Notes: generated by a model from the letters alone, not told the origin. A DNA stretch of 64,000 nucleotides from an uncultured Arachnia sp. (GCA_947493705.1 CANLSH010000016.1:20401-84400), one strand, 5' to 3'; numbered from the stretch's first letter, positions 1-9,433 are shown. Translations and numbers: made by a program.

Positions 1-2
1 TC

Positions 3-269
3 CCGTTCACCTCTACCACTTCCGACCATCTGGACCTTGATCACATCGTGGCCTACAAGCTCGGTCATTTCTGGGAGCCCCGACAGACGAGTGTGGCCGG
101 TTTGGCGTCGCTGGCCCGGCTGGTCCATCGGGCAAAGACGCTGGGCGCTTGGAAAGTGAGACGTGAGGGGTTGGCCGAACTGTGCTGGACATCGCCGCTG
201 GGAAGGAGTTACATCATCGGTCCCCGCGGCGCGAGACCAGCCGCCACCATGATGTATCGACGAGAGTAG
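3..269 (+). pseudogene. C-terminal end of a DUF222/HNH (13E12-type) endonuclease-like protein, cut by the window edge
   Basis: An open frame runs in from the left edge and ends at TAG 267-269. Its order of motifs (DLDHIVAY, then HRAKT, then a Trp-rich WTSPLGRSY tail) matches the C-terminal HNH part of DUF222/13E12-type proteins, where one normally sees a D-L-D-H motif, a Cys-x-x-x-H-H motif and a W-x-SP-x-GR tail. Here the Cys and the first His of the middle motif are replaced (LARLVHRAKT), so zinc and metal binding is probably lost. This could be an inactive family member or a decaying copy. The N-terminal part lies outside the window. Confidence 0.55.
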
Positions 270-282
270 ACCGCCGGAGACG

Positions 283-1746
283 TCAGGCCGCCTGCGCCCG
301 CCGCAGTCGCAGGTCGTGGTACGCGATGAAGAGCGTCAGCACGACCACCACCATGATGGCCGCAAAACCGGTGATGAAAGCCCAGGACCAGCCGCTACTG
401 CCGAGCACCCAGAACGAGAGCGCCGTGATGACCGCTATGCCGACTGAGGTACCGATCCGCTGTCCGGTCTGCATGATGCCGCCGGAACTCCCGGCGTAGG
501 TCAGCGGAACATCTGCCAGTGTGAGGGTTTGATTGGGGCTGATGACCATGCCCTGCGCGATCCCGATGAAGCTGAGGCTGAGCAGCAGCCACCACTCACT
601 TGCGATGCCGAGCGACTGCAACCACACCACCAAGATGCTGGCTGCCAGCCCGAACAATGCGAAGTACAGGCCAGTGATCACGAGTCGGCGGCCGAATCGC
701 GCAACCTGACGCCCTCCCCACAGGGCCGCCACGCCGGAGAGAATCGCGCTCGGCAATCCGATCAGACCTGCGTCGAGAGCGCTGTGCCCCAACCCGTTCT
801 GCATGTAGAGCGCGAGCAGCACCCACACGCTGGTGATGCCGACGAAGTACAGCGACACGAGCGAGGCACCGTTGGTAAAGCTCGGGACACGAAAGATCCC
901 GAGATCGACCATGGGATTGTGACCAAGACGCTTCTGACGTCGCTCCCACCACAACCAGGCCGCCAGGAAGATCAACCCGACTGGTAGTGACGCCCAGACC
1001 CAGGCACCTGTTCCCGCTTCAACGAACGGCAGCAGGATCGCCAACACAGCGAGCCCGAGTAGCACGGCACCGACAGGGTCCAGATCTCGGAGCACCGACG
1101 GTGCCTTCGCAGGGTCGTCGGGTTGCTCGTTGACCAGCGGCTTCGGGAACCACCGCATCGCCAGAGCGATGGCTGCGATGCCCACCGGAATATTGACGAA
1201 GAACACCCAGCGCCAGCCGTTCTCCACACCAAGCCAGTTGATGAGCAGCCCGCCGAGCACGGGTCCGACCGAGACCGATGCCCCCACCGCAGCACCGAAG
1301 AACCCAAAGGCACGACCGCGTTCAGGTCCGCGGAAGTGCTGCTGGATCATGCCCACGGCCTGCGGATTGATCAACCCGGATCCGATCCCCTGGAATGCGC
1401 GCGCGATGTTGAGCATGGTGGCGTCCTGCGCGAATCCGCATGCGACCGACGCGGCGGTGAAGATCGCGACCCCGGTGATGAACAGCGCTCCGCGGCCGTA
1501 GATGTCGCCGGCCCGACCTGCAGCGACCAGTCCCACTCCAAACGCCAATGCATAACCGGACAGGACCCATTGCAACTGCGATTGACTTGCGTCAAGTCCC
1601 TGTTGAATCGAGGGGAGGGCGACATTGACAATGCTCACATCGATCAGCGACATGAACAGAGCCACCATGAGCACCGCGAGAATGCGCCACCGTCGGGGGT
1701 CAGGGATGAAGTCCTCCGTGGATGAACTCTGGGGTGGCGACACCAT
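283..1746 (-). CDS. MFS multidrug efflux transporter, DHA2 (EmrB/QacA) family
   Basis: The 487-residue protein has about 14 hydrophobic segments and the family motif near the N-terminus (SLIDVSIVNVALPSI), followed by the loop motif G-R-x-G-D-x-x-G-R (GRAGDIYGRG). These are hallmarks of proton-driven drug exporters of the 14-TMS DHA2 group in the cytoplasmic membrane. I chose ATG 1746 (MVSPPQ); upstream in-frame codons would run into the divergent sulfatase gene. The gene is divergent from the sulfatase with only 42 bases between start codons, so both promoters must overlap the coding starts. The substrate cannot be read from the sequence. Confidence 0.85.
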   Translation of the reverse strand: MVSPPQSSSTEDFIPDPRRWRILAVLMVALFMSLIDVSIVNVALPSIQQGLDASQSQLQWVLSGYALAFGVGLVAAGRAGDIYGRGALFITGVAIFTAASVACGFAQDATMLNIARAFQGIGSGLINPQAVGMIQQHFRGPERGRAFGFFGAAVGASVSVGPVLGGLLINWLGVENGWRWVFFVNIPVGIAAIALAMRWFPKPLVNEQPDDPAKAPSVLRDLDPVGAVLLGLAVLAILLPFVEAGTGAWVWASLPVGLIFLAAWLWWERRQKRLGHNPMVDLGIFRVPSFTNGASLVSLYFVGITSVWVLLALYMQNGLGHSALDAGLIGLPSAILSGVAALWGGRQVARFGRRLVITGLYFALFGLAASILVVWLQSLGIASEWWLLLSLSFIGIAQGMVISPNQTLTLADVPLTYAGSSGGIMQTGQRIGTSVGIAVITALSFWVLGSSGWSWAFITGFAAIMVVVVLTLFIAYHDLRLRRAQAA

Positions 1747-1788
1747 GCAGACTCTAGTGGGGAGTTGCCCTGGCCTACTGTGAGGATC

Positions 1789-3201
1789 ATGGACGTGAAC
1801 AAGTCGTTGACAACTGGAGTCAACTTTGTGGTGATTCTCACCGACGACCAGGGCCGGTGGGCGATGCCCCACCGGATGCCCGAGTTGGTCATGCCAAACA
1901 TGGAGACGTTTCTCGCGGAGTCGTTGGAACTGGATCAGATGTACTGCGCCTCCCCGGTGTGTTCCCCGTCCCGGGCGTCAATGATGACCGGGCGAATGCC
2001 ATCCGCCCACGGAGTGCATGACTGGCTTATCGGCGAGCATCACCCGGACGCGCATCCCGATCGGTACCTCGACGGCCAGCCCGCCACTCCCGAGGTGCTC
2101 GACGACGCGGGATACCAGTGCGCCATGAGTGGAAAGTGGCACGTGGGCCACTCGCAGCAGCCAGCTCCCGGCTTTGAGTTCTGGTTCGCGCATCGTTACG
2201 GAGGCGGCCCGTATTACGGCGCACCGATCTGGCAGGACGGCGAGCCAGCGGAGGAGCCCGCATACTTCACTGACGCTGTGACAGAGAATGCGATGAATTT
2301 TCTGAAGTCGCGTGATGTGGATCGCCCGTTCTATCTGCAGGTCAACTTCACTGCACCGCATGACCCGTGGATCGACAACCATCCCCAGGAGCTGGTGGAG
2401 CTGTACGCGCACACCGACTTCCCGTCGGTCCCGCGCGCTCAGCCGCACCCCTGGGTGGGGCCACGCAAGGACGCCTTCGCCGACGCCTTCGCAGATCCGC
2501 ACCCGCATCTTGCCGGCTATTGCGCTTCGCTGACTGCTGTGGACCAAGCGCTCGGGCGCATCCGCGCGCTGCTGGAGGAGCAGGGGATCAGCGACAACAC
2601 CGTCGTGGTTTTCCTGTCGGACAACGGCTTCAGTTGCGGCCACCACGGCATCTGGGGCAAGGGCAACGGCACCTACCCGTTGAATTTCTGGGACAATTCC
2701 GTGCGCGTCCCATGCGTGGTGCACCTGCCCGGCGGCGCCGTCGGCACCAGCGGTGCGCTGCTGTCGAGTGTCTCCCTGCACCGCACACTGTGTGACCTGG
2801 CGGGTGTCAGCGTTCCCGATGACCAGTGGGGTGCAGGCGCCTCCTTCGCGCGCGTCATGCGGGGTGAGGACACCGACGGCGAGGAGTTCGTCGTCGTGAC
2901 GAGCGAATACGGTGGTGCCCGGATGATCACCGACAAGCGGCACAAGCTCGTCGAACGCTTCGACGGTCCTGGTGAGCTCTACGACCTTGAACAGGATCCG
3001 GTTGAGCACGACAACCGCTACAACGACCCAACCGTGACTGAGATCCGCAGCGCCCTCTCGGTAGAGCTTCAACGGCGTTTCGCGCAGCAGACACGCCCGG
3101 GAGTCTCAGGCTGGGAGCGTCCCGTCACCGGCCTTGGGCAGATCCACCCCACCTCCCGGGGGCTGCCGGGCACGGATTCCTATGCCCAGACCCATGAGTG
3201 A
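1789..3201 (+). CDS. Cys-type sulfatase (arylsulfatase / alkaline phosphatase superfamily)
   Basis: A 470-residue protein with the sulfatase signature C-S-P-S-R-A (about residue 50), in which the Cys is normally oxidised to formylglycine, and an N-terminal metal-binding VVILTDDQG motif. Later blocks (SGKWHVGH, FLSDNG, the ExYDLEQDPVEHDNR tail) match the family, which hydrolyses sulfate esters. No signal peptide is visible, so it would act in the cytoplasm. ATG 1789 follows a GAGGA box and starts just before the first beta-strand; an in-frame ATG at 1765 would add eight residues without family similarity. No formylglycine-generating enzyme is encoded in the window, so maturation must rely on a gene elsewhere. 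Substrate unknown. Confidence 0.88.
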   Translation: MDVNKSLTTGVNFVVILTDDQGRWAMPHRMPELVMPNMETFLAESLELDQMYCASPVCSPSRASMMTGRMPSAHGVHDWLIGEHHPDAHPDRYLDGQPATPEVLDDAGYQCAMSGKWHVGHSQQPAPGFEFWFAHRYGGGPYYGAPIWQDGEPAEEPAYFTDAVTENAMNFLKSRDVDRPFYLQVNFTAPHDPWIDNHPQELVELYAHTDFPSVPRAQPHPWVGPRKDAFADAFADPHPHLAGYCASLTAVDQALGRIRALLEEQGISDNTVVVFLSDNGFSCGHHGIWGKGNGTYPLNFWDNSVRVPCVVHLPGGAVGTSGALLSSVSLHRTLCDLAGVSVPDDQWGAGASFARVMRGEDTDGEEFVVVTSEYGGARMITDKRHKLVERFDGPGELYDLEQDPVEHDNRYNDPTVTEIRSALSVELQRRFAQQTRPGVSGWERPVTGLGQIHPTSRGLPGTDSYAQTHE

Positions 3202-3257
3202 GGGACGCGCCGCCACCCCTGTGTGAACCTGTCAGTGCCCGCGGTTACCGTGGCATC

Positions 3258-4469
3258 ATGCGGTTCCTCCACACTTCAGACTGGCACCTTGGGCGCACCC
3301 TGCACGGGGTGGATCTGCTGGAGCACCAGTCGGCGTACCTCGACCACCTGGTGGACGTGGTGCGCTCGGAGGACGTGGACGCCGTGCTCGTGGCGGGCGA
3401 CGTCTACGACCGCGCGATCCCGCCCGTCGCGGCCGTCGAACTGCTCAATGAGACCCTGGTCCGGCTCGCCGAATCCACGCATGTGGTCATCACGCCCGGC
3501 AATCATGATTCCGCCACTCGGCTCGGTTTCGCGGCACCCTTGTTCCGTGACCGTCTCAAGGTGCGTACCCGCGTGGAGAACGTCGGCACGCCCGTTGAGA
3601 TCCCGAGTGCCGACGGCGAGAACTCGGCCCTCGTCTACGCCCTTCCCTATCTGGATCCGGACATGGTTCGCCATCGCCTTGCGGGCCCGGTTCTGGATGA
3701 CGACGGCGCACCTGTCCTTCCCGCCCGCTCCCATGAGGCGGTGGCCGCCGCGGCCATGGGGCGTGTCCGCGGTGACCTGGCGTCCCGGCGCACCCGGGGT
3801 GCACGCCTCCCGGCTGTTCTCATGGCGCACGCGTTCGTCGTCGGTGGGGAGGCGTCCGAGTCTGAGCGCGACATTCGTGTGGGCGGGGTGGACTCCGTGC
3901 CTCTCGGAGTTCTGGCCGGTCTGGACTACCTCGCCCTGGGGCATCTCCATGGCGGCCAACGCATCGGTCGCGACTTCGACATCGACGAACGCGGGCCGGT
4001 AGCTCGCTACGCAGGATCTCCGCTTGCGTTCTCCTTCTCCGAAATGCATCACTCCAAGTCCAGCGTGCTTGTCAGCATGGATGCCGAGGGTGTGCGTGAC
4101 CTGCAGCTGGTGGGGGCCCCTGTTTCCCGTCGGCTCAGCGAGGCTGCAGGGACCATGGAGGAACTCCTGTCGCGAACATTCGACTCCCAGAAGCAGGACT
4201 GGGTGCGCGTCCACGTCACCGATGACGTGCGCCCCACCCAGCTTCACCGACGCATCAAAGAGCGCTTTCCGCACGCGCTGGTCATCCAGCACCAGCCTTC
4301 GCAGTCCGCGGTCGGTCAGCACTCCCGGGCCATCAGCAGCTCGCAGAGTCCCGTCGACGTCAGCGCCGAGTTCGTCAAGGACGTCAGCGGTGCCGTTCCC
4401 ACCGATGCTGAGGCCGCCGTCCTGCTCACGGCATGCGAGGCCGCACTGGCATCGGAGCGGAGCGCCTGA
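3258..4469 (+). CDS. sbcD: Exonuclease SbcCD, subunit D (Mre11-like nuclease)
   Basis: A 403-residue calcineurin-like phosphoesterase. The start MRFLHTSDWHLGR carries the D-x-H metal motif; AGDVYDRA and TPGNHDSATRL supply the GD and GNHD motifs, and LGHLHG near residue 230 the last His pair. SbcD with SbcC processes hairpins and double-strand breaks. ATG 3258 begins directly at the first motif. The stop overlaps the sbcC start (TGATG), so the two subunits are translationally coupled. Length and architecture are normal for actinobacterial SbcD. Confidence 0.95.
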   Translation: MRFLHTSDWHLGRTLHGVDLLEHQSAYLDHLVDVVRSEDVDAVLVAGDVYDRAIPPVAAVELLNETLVRLAESTHVVITPGNHDSATRLGFAAPLFRDRLKVRTRVENVGTPVEIPSADGENSALVYALPYLDPDMVRHRLAGPVLDDDGAPVLPARSHEAVAAAAMGRVRGDLASRRTRGARLPAVLMAHAFVVGGEASESERDIRVGGVDSVPLGVLAGLDYLALGHLHGGQRIGRDFDIDERGPVARYAGSPLAFSFSEMHHSKSSVLVSMDAEGVRDLQLVGAPVSRRLSEAAGTMEELLSRTFDSQKQDWVRVHVTDDVRPTQLHRRIKERFPHALVIQHQPSQSAVGQHSRAISSSQSPVDVSAEFVKDVSGAVPTDAEAAVLLTACEAALASERSA

Positions 4470-7400
4470 TGAGAATCCACAGACTGCACATTGAGGCCAT
4501 CGGCCCGTTCCCCGGAAGCCACGACGTCGATTTCGATGAATTGTCGGCCGGTGGTCTTTTCCTGCTGGAGGGACCGACGGGGGCCGGCAAGTCCACGCTC
4601 ATCGACGCCATCACCTTCGGTCTCTACGGGACGGTCGGCACGCTCGGTACGGCTGAGAACACCAGATTGCCTTCGAACCACGCACCGCTGAGCGAACCGG
4701 TCATCGAGGTGACCTTCTCCACCACATCCGGCATCTACCGGACCAGGCGCACCCCCGCGTGGGAACGACCGAAGAAGCGAGGAGACGGCCTCACCTCGCA
4801 GAATGCCACGGCCAAATTGTGGAGGCTGTCGGCAGTCGAAGACGTGGGCGGCGAACCAATCGCCGCCACCACCCAGGAGGTGGGTGCCGAGATGCAACGC
4901 ATCCTGGGCCTTACCCGGGAGCAGTTCATGCAGACCGTCGTCCTGCCACAGGGCCGGTTCTCCACCTTCCTGCGCGCCAGGCCCGACGAGCGGGCCCAGG
5001 TGTTGCGCGACGTGTTCGGCACCGCCATCTACCAGCAGGTTCAGGACCAACTCATAGAGATGGCCCGCACGGCCAAGCGCAGAATTACCGCCGCTGAGGG
5101 GGAGACCAGCTCGGCCGTGGCTGCGTTCACGAGCCTGCTGAGCGACGTCGACCCCGCCATCCCGGCGCTGCACGAAGCCGGCTCCGCCCTTGACGCGGAC
5201 GAGCTGATCCGCATCGCGGATGAGGTGTGGACCGCGACGAAACAGCGGTGCGAGGAGGCCGGTGAGGCGCTGGGGTGGGCGCAGACAGCCGAGGTCACTG
5301 CACGGCTGCTGCTGGACAGCCAGAAGGAACTGCAAAACAATCTTGCGCGACGGACCGCACTGCTGACCGAGCAGACCCGGCTCACGGACCAAACGGATTC
5401 CATCGCGAGGAGTCGCGAACGCTTGGCCACGGGGCAGCGGGCGGCGATGGTCACAGGGTCTCTGCGCGCCCACGAATCCGCTACCAGCAGCATGAGCCGT
5501 GCCCACCAGAGGGTCGCCACCAGCTGTGGTGAACTGCGCGGCACCCCGGATGCGGATTTGTCAGAGATCGGTCACACGGAGGCAGTGCGGGACGTGATCG
5601 AGGACGTCACCAGCAAACGATCCGGCCTTGTGGAGGGGATGCAGGTGGAGGCCACCCTTCCTGAACGCCTGGAACGGCTCACATCCGACGAGGCGTCCTT
5701 GACCGAGGCCAGCGCAGCGTTGACCATGGAGCGCCAGGAGTTGTCGGCGAGGCCCACCGTGCGTGAGCAACTCGCCGCGAGTCTCGACGCACTGCGTCAG
5801 ACCGCCACACCCGTGGCCCTCGCCGAACAGATCGCGCAGCGCCGCATCACGGTGCGGGATGCGGCAAAGCGGGTCGAGATCCACACCGAGGAACTGGGGG
5901 AGGCGCAGCAGAGACTGGCTGCAGCGGCGAGGACAGCCACAGCAGCGACCGAGGAGGAGAGTGCCGTTCGGCTGCGGTGGATCAGGAGCACCGCGGGTAC
6001 TCTCGCCGCAGAGCTTGGCGCCGGCCTCCCATGCCCCGTCTGCGGCGGTACCGAACACCCCCATCCGGCTCCCGAACTCCCGGACCACGCCACCTCTCAG
6101 GATGTGGACGAAGCCACCCAACGACGCCAGCTCGCGGATGCTGCTCTGCAGAGAGCAGACAGCGCACTCATCCGGATCGCCGAAAAGCTGGAGGCCCAGC
6201 AGGAAGCCGCCGCCCATACCAGCCTGATCGATGCCGAGACAGCGCTCGCAGCGGCTGAGGCGGATGTCGCCGACGCCAAGAAGGCGGTACGGCTCATCGA
6301 AACTGCGGAGAAGGCGATCATCCACTTCGACACCGAAACCGATGCCATCAAGAAGCGCATTGCGGCCGCGGAGACGGCCACAGCGACCACGACCGAACGC
6401 CTGCGCCGTGACCGCGAACTCCTGGAAGCAGACCAGCAGCGTTGCCGCGCAGCCGCCGGTGACTGCGCAAGCGTCGCGGCACACGTCGATCGACTCGATG
6501 CACGACTGGCCCGGGCACGGAAACTGGTCGACGCACTGCAGGGGTTCCATGAGGCGGAACAACGAGTCAACGACACCTCCACCACGCTGGGCGAGTCGCT
6601 GCGTGAGGCGGGCTTCGAGGATGCCGACGCGGTGCGCGCCGCCCAGCTGGCGACTGCCGAGTCCGCGGATCTCCAGCAGCGCCTCCAGAAGTACGACGCC
6701 GACCTCGCCCGGGTAACCAGCGGACTTGCGGAGGAATCGATGGCGGCGCTGACGGGCGACGAAGTGGTGGATGTGTCGGCAGCCAGGACTTCGCACACCC
6801 TCAGCCATGAGGCTTTGATGGCCGCCTCCGCTGCCGGTGCCACGGCCACCGCTGCCGCCCAGCAGTGTGACCGCAGCCGCCGGTCGCTCGTAAAAGTTCT
6901 CGACAAACACCGCAAACTGGTCGACGATGCAGCTCCCGTCCTGCGGATGATGGAGCTGGCCACCGGCGGGGAGGGCAATCTCAGGTCCACCACCCTGTCC
7001 ACATTCGTTCTGCTCCGACGCTTCGAGGATGTTGTGGCCGCGGCCAACGATCGTCTGGCAGTCGTGTCAGGTGGGCGCTTCATGCTGCTACGGACCGACG
7101 AGCGGGAGGGCCGGGCCCGCAAGGCCGGGCTGGGGCTGAGCGTTCGCGACCACCACACCGAAATCAATCGCGATCCCCACACCCTCTCGGGAGGGGAGAC
7201 GTTCTACGTGTCGCTCTGCTTGGCCCTTGGGCTGGCCGACGTCGTCACCAGTGAGGCAGGAGGCATCAGCCTCGACACGCTCTTCATCGACGAGGGGTTT
7301 GGATCCTTGGACTCGGACACCCTCGACGGGGTGCTCGGGGAGCTGTCACGGCTGCAAGCTGGTGGTCGCGCCGTGGGCATCGTCAGCCACGTAGCGGAGC

Positions 7401-7477
7401 TGAAGACGCGCATTCCGCAGAGAGTCGAGATCTCGCGTAGGGCCGCTGGGGGGTCGACGCTTTCAGTGCGCGCCTAG
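4469..7477 (+). CDS. sbcC: Exonuclease SbcCD, subunit C (Rad50-like SMC ATPase)
   Basis: A 1002-residue SMC-like ATPase. Walker A is at about residues 34-42 (GPTGAGKST), the Ala/Glu-rich coiled-coil arms follow, the zinc hook CPVC sits mid-protein (about residue 523), and the C-terminal half has the LSGGE signature (about 907) and a Walker B with FIDEGFGSLD. It dimerises through the hook and uses ATP to open and close the SbcD nuclease site. ATG 4469 overlaps the sbcD stop by one base; the upstream in-frame ATG at 4433 lies inside sbcD and adds no conserved sequence. Confidence 0.95.
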   Translation: MRIHRLHIEAIGPFPGSHDVDFDELSAGGLFLLEGPTGAGKSTLIDAITFGLYGTVGTLGTAENTRLPSNHAPLSEPVIEVTFSTTSGIYRTRRTPAWERPKKRGDGLTSQNATAKLWRLSAVEDVGGEPIAATTQEVGAEMQRILGLTREQFMQTVVLPQGRFSTFLRARPDERAQVLRDVFGTAIYQQVQDQLIEMARTAKRRITAAEGETSSAVAAFTSLLSDVDPAIPALHEAGSALDADELIRIADEVWTATKQRCEEAGEALGWAQTAEVTARLLLDSQKELQNNLARRTALLTEQTRLTDQTDSIARSRERLATGQRAAMVTGSLRAHESATSSMSRAHQRVATSCGELRGTPDADLSEIGHTEAVRDVIEDVTSKRSGLVEGMQVEATLPERLERLTSDEASLTEASAALTMERQELSARPTVREQLAASLDALRQTATPVALAEQIAQRRITVRDAAKRVEIHTEELGEAQQRLAAAARTATAATEEESAVRLRWIRSTAGTLAAELGAGLPCPVCGGTEHPHPAPELPDHATSQDVDEATQRRQLADAALQRADSALIRIAEKLEAQQEAAAHTSLIDAETALAAAEADVADAKKAVRLIETAEKAIIHFDTETDAIKKRIAAAETATATTTERLRRDRELLEADQQRCRAAAGDCASVAAHVDRLDARLARARKLVDALQGFHEAEQRVNDTSTTLGESLREAGFEDADAVRAAQLATAESADLQQRLQKYDADLARVTSGLAEESMAALTGDEVVDVSAARTSHTLSHEALMAASAAGATATAAAQQCDRSRRSLVKVLDKHRKLVDDAAPVLRMMELATGGEGNLRSTTLSTFVLLRRFEDVVAAANDRLAVVSGGRFMLLRTDEREGRARKAGLGLSVRDHHTEINRDPHTLSGGETFYVSLCLALGLADVVTSEAGGISLDTLFIDEGFGSLDSDTLDGVLGELSRLQAGGRAVGIVSHVAELKTRIPQRVEISRRAAGGSTLSVRA

Positions 7478-7480
7478 TTA

Positions 7481-7512
7481 GTGATGCAGTGATGCGGTGA
7501 TGTTATGATGCT
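7481..7512. repeat. Four tandem 8-bp repeats in front of vapB
   Basis: Four consecutive octamers, GTGATGCA, GTGATGCG, GTGATGTT and ATGATGCT, end four bases before the vapB start codon. The stretch fills the whole gap between sbcC and vapB, where the toxin-antitoxin promoter should be. Regularly spaced direct repeats could be binding sites for the ribbon-helix-helix antitoxin; this role is inferred. Confidence 0.55.
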
Positions 7513-7515
7513 GAT

Positions 7516-7749
7516 ATGCGAACGACAGTGGACCTCGATGACAGCGTCCTGGCAGCTGCCCGTTCTCTGGCGAGTGCCAAAGGGATCTCACTGGGCCGCG
7601 CCATATCGGAACTCGCGCTGCGGGGACTGCGACCGACGGAAGATCCACAGCGCGCCCGGACCGGCGACGTGGCGTATTCGCCTTTCCCCGTCATTCACGG
7701 GGAAAGGGTTGTCACTGATGAGCTCGTTGCCGAGCACCGCGATGGTTGA
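7516..7749 (+). CDS. vapB: VapB-type antitoxin, ribbon-helix-helix DNA-binding protein
   Basis: A 77-residue protein whose N-terminus (RTTVDLDDSVLAAARSLA, then GISLGRAISELALRGL) fits a ribbon-helix-helix fold: a short beta-strand followed by two helices. Antitoxins of this type dimerise to bind their own promoter and use the C-terminal tail (here IHGERVVTDELVAEH) to cover the partner toxin. The gene ends six bases before the PIN-domain toxin gene, the usual antitoxin-first order. The tandem octamers just upstream are candidates for its operator. Confidence 0.82.
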   Translation: MRTTVDLDDSVLAAARSLASAKGISLGRAISELALRGLRPTEDPQRARTGDVAYSPFPVIHGERVVTDELVAEHRDG

Positions 7750-7755
7750 GGCCAC

Positions 7756-8190
7756 GTGAGCGACGCGACTCTCCTCCTGGACGTCAATGTCCTGGTCTCC
7801 CTGGCGTTGTCGTCCCATCAGCACCACCGTGCGGCCCACGCAGCCCTTGCGACCATGCAGTCCTGGGCAACAACGCCCATCACAGAAGCAGCCTTCCTCA
7901 GACTGATGATGAACGAAACAGTTGTGGGGAGGCAACTCTTCAGCGGTGAGGCAGTGGGACAGCTCACTGCCATGCGTCAGGACACTCGGTGGCGGTTTGT
8001 GCCGGATGCGTCGACGCTCACCGACTCCCGGATGGATCTTGCGCCTCTGGTTGGACATTCCCAGGTGACCGATTTCCATCTCGTGAATTTGTCGGCGCTC
8101 AACGGTGCACGACTGGCGACATTTGATCGAGCGCTGGTGGCTGCGCTCGCCCCACGGGATCGGCAGCACGTGGAACTGCTACCAGTGTGA
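7756..8190 (+). CDS. vapC: VapC-type toxin, PIN-domain ribonuclease
   Basis: A 144-residue PIN domain. The acidic residues of the family are in place: Asp in LLLDVNVLV (strand 1), Glu in TEAAFLR, Asp in TDFHLVNLS and Asp in ATFDRAL. These bind Mg2+ for endoribonuclease activity, usually against tRNA or rRNA. The start is GTG 7756, six bases after vapB. The 3' end overlaps the convergent serine peptidase gene by 12 bases, an unusually tight tail-to-tail arrangement that may place the toxin messenger in antisense contact with its neighbour. Confidence 0.85.
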   Translation: MSDATLLLDVNVLVSLALSSHQHHRAAHAALATMQSWATTPITEAAFLRLMMNETVVGRQLFSGEAVGQLTAMRQDTRWRFVPDASTLTDSRMDLAPLVGHSQVTDFHLVNLSALNGARLATFDRALVAALAPRDRQHVELLPV

Positions 8191-9219
8191 CGAGGGTGGG
8201 GCCTGCCCGGCATCTCTGACGGCCAGGTCTGCGTCGAGCTCATCCAGTGCCACAGAGATGGGATTCGCGAAGGTGGTGGAGCCGTCGCTCGAACCGCCGA
8301 AGAGCAGACCCAGGACGCGACGCTCCATGTCCATGACCACGGATCCGGAGTCGCCCTGTTGCGAGAATCGTGGAGACAATGCGCGGTCGGTGTCAACGCG
8401 GACCTGTCGACGCAGTGTGCGTACGCCCAGACCGTCTCCGTAGTCGAGGCTGAGCGTCGCATCGATGGATCCGACTGCTCCGTAGGTGCATCCAGTGGTC
8501 CGCCCGCATTTCTGGACTGCCGTCCCGATCACGGCATCCGCCGAGCCCTCGACGTCCCCGATGCCCTCGACGAATGACTGCCATTCGCGGTCAGGGTCGA
8601 GGGTGATCACCGCCCCGTCGGTGTTCTCCGTGAGCTGCGCCCGCGTCAGGGAGCCGAACTCCTGCGTCTGTGGGTCCCCACCGTCGGGAATGCCGGGCTG
8701 CACCATGCGATCGCCGACACTCCATCCATCATCGATACAGGCAACGTGGAAGTTGGTCAGCGCCATGGCCACACCGGTACGGCGGTCACGCACCATTGCT
8801 CCCAGCGTTCCGACGAAGCCATACTCCCCAACGGCCTCCACGACGGGTGGAGAAAGCCGCACACGACGGGATGGACCCATGCTGATGCCCCCACGCAGTG
8901 TCGTCGGTGTGGCTTCCTCGATGGGGCTTGCGGTCTCGTGTCGCTGCACCACCGGCTGCAACTCGACGACAAGTTCCTGGACATCTGTCTTCACACCGTC
9001 CATCGCCCTGGGAACAACCTCCCCGGCTTCCAGCTCATCCTCGGTCTTTTTCTTGCGTACGTAGACGATGATGCCGAGCTCACCCGTCGGTTCACCGCCC
9101 GATATTTTCTCCCCGATGTCGACGCCCACCACGCCTGATTGTGCGAGTAGTTGGTCCTCCATGGACTCCTTGATGGGGCGGATTGCTGATCGCTTGTGAC
9201 TGTGTGATCCCTCAGGCAT
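8179..9219 (-). CDS. Trypsin-fold serine peptidase with an N-terminal conserved domain
   Basis: A 346-residue protein. Residues 25-90 form a small domain (VVGVDIGEK..., TGELGIIVYVRKK) seen in bacterial proteins related to the plant NAL1 peptidase. Residues 110-330 look like a chymotrypsin-type fold with a candidate triad His158 (TNFHVA), Asp201 (NTDGAV) and Ser291 (QGDSGSVV). There is no signal peptide, so it is probably cytoplasmic. ATG 9219 has an AGGAG box five bases upstream. Substrates are unknown and regulatory cleavage is a guess. It faces vapC tail to tail and is divergent from the SDR gene over a 214-base gap. Confidence 0.78.
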   Translation of the reverse strand: MPEGSHSHKRSAIRPIKESMEDQLLAQSGVVGVDIGEKISGGEPTGELGIIVYVRKKKTEDELEAGEVVPRAMDGVKTDVQELVVELQPVVQRHETASPIEEATPTTLRGGISMGPSRRVRLSPPVVEAVGEYGFVGTLGAMVRDRRTGVAMALTNFHVACIDDGWSVGDRMVQPGIPDGGDPQTQEFGSLTRAQLTENTDGAVITLDPDREWQSFVEGIGDVEGSADAVIGTAVQKCGRTTGCTYGAVGSIDATLSLDYGDGLGVRTLRRQVRVDTDRALSPRFSQQGDSGSVVMDMERRVLGLLFGGSSDGSTTFANPISVALDELDADLAVRDAGQAPPSSHW

Positions 9220-9433
9220 TGGGGGCTCCTGTTCGTGGAATGTAGGGAGGAGACTGAGAACTCAGTACAACACCCGTGCGGTGCAGCCGCTGACACGGCG
9301 AGGGATCGATCCATCGCCAGCCACTAGCTACTACCCGGTGTAGGAGCAGTGAGTGGAGTAGGCAGACACGCTGATGTGCGTGCCCACACGGGGACACCAC
9401 GACGGTGCCCCTTGAGAAGGAGGAGGATCACAC

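Noticed and set aside
1978..3072. Long minus-strand frame opposite the sulfatase
   Set aside because: Shadow of the sulfatase gene, which carries the full set of catalytic motifs.
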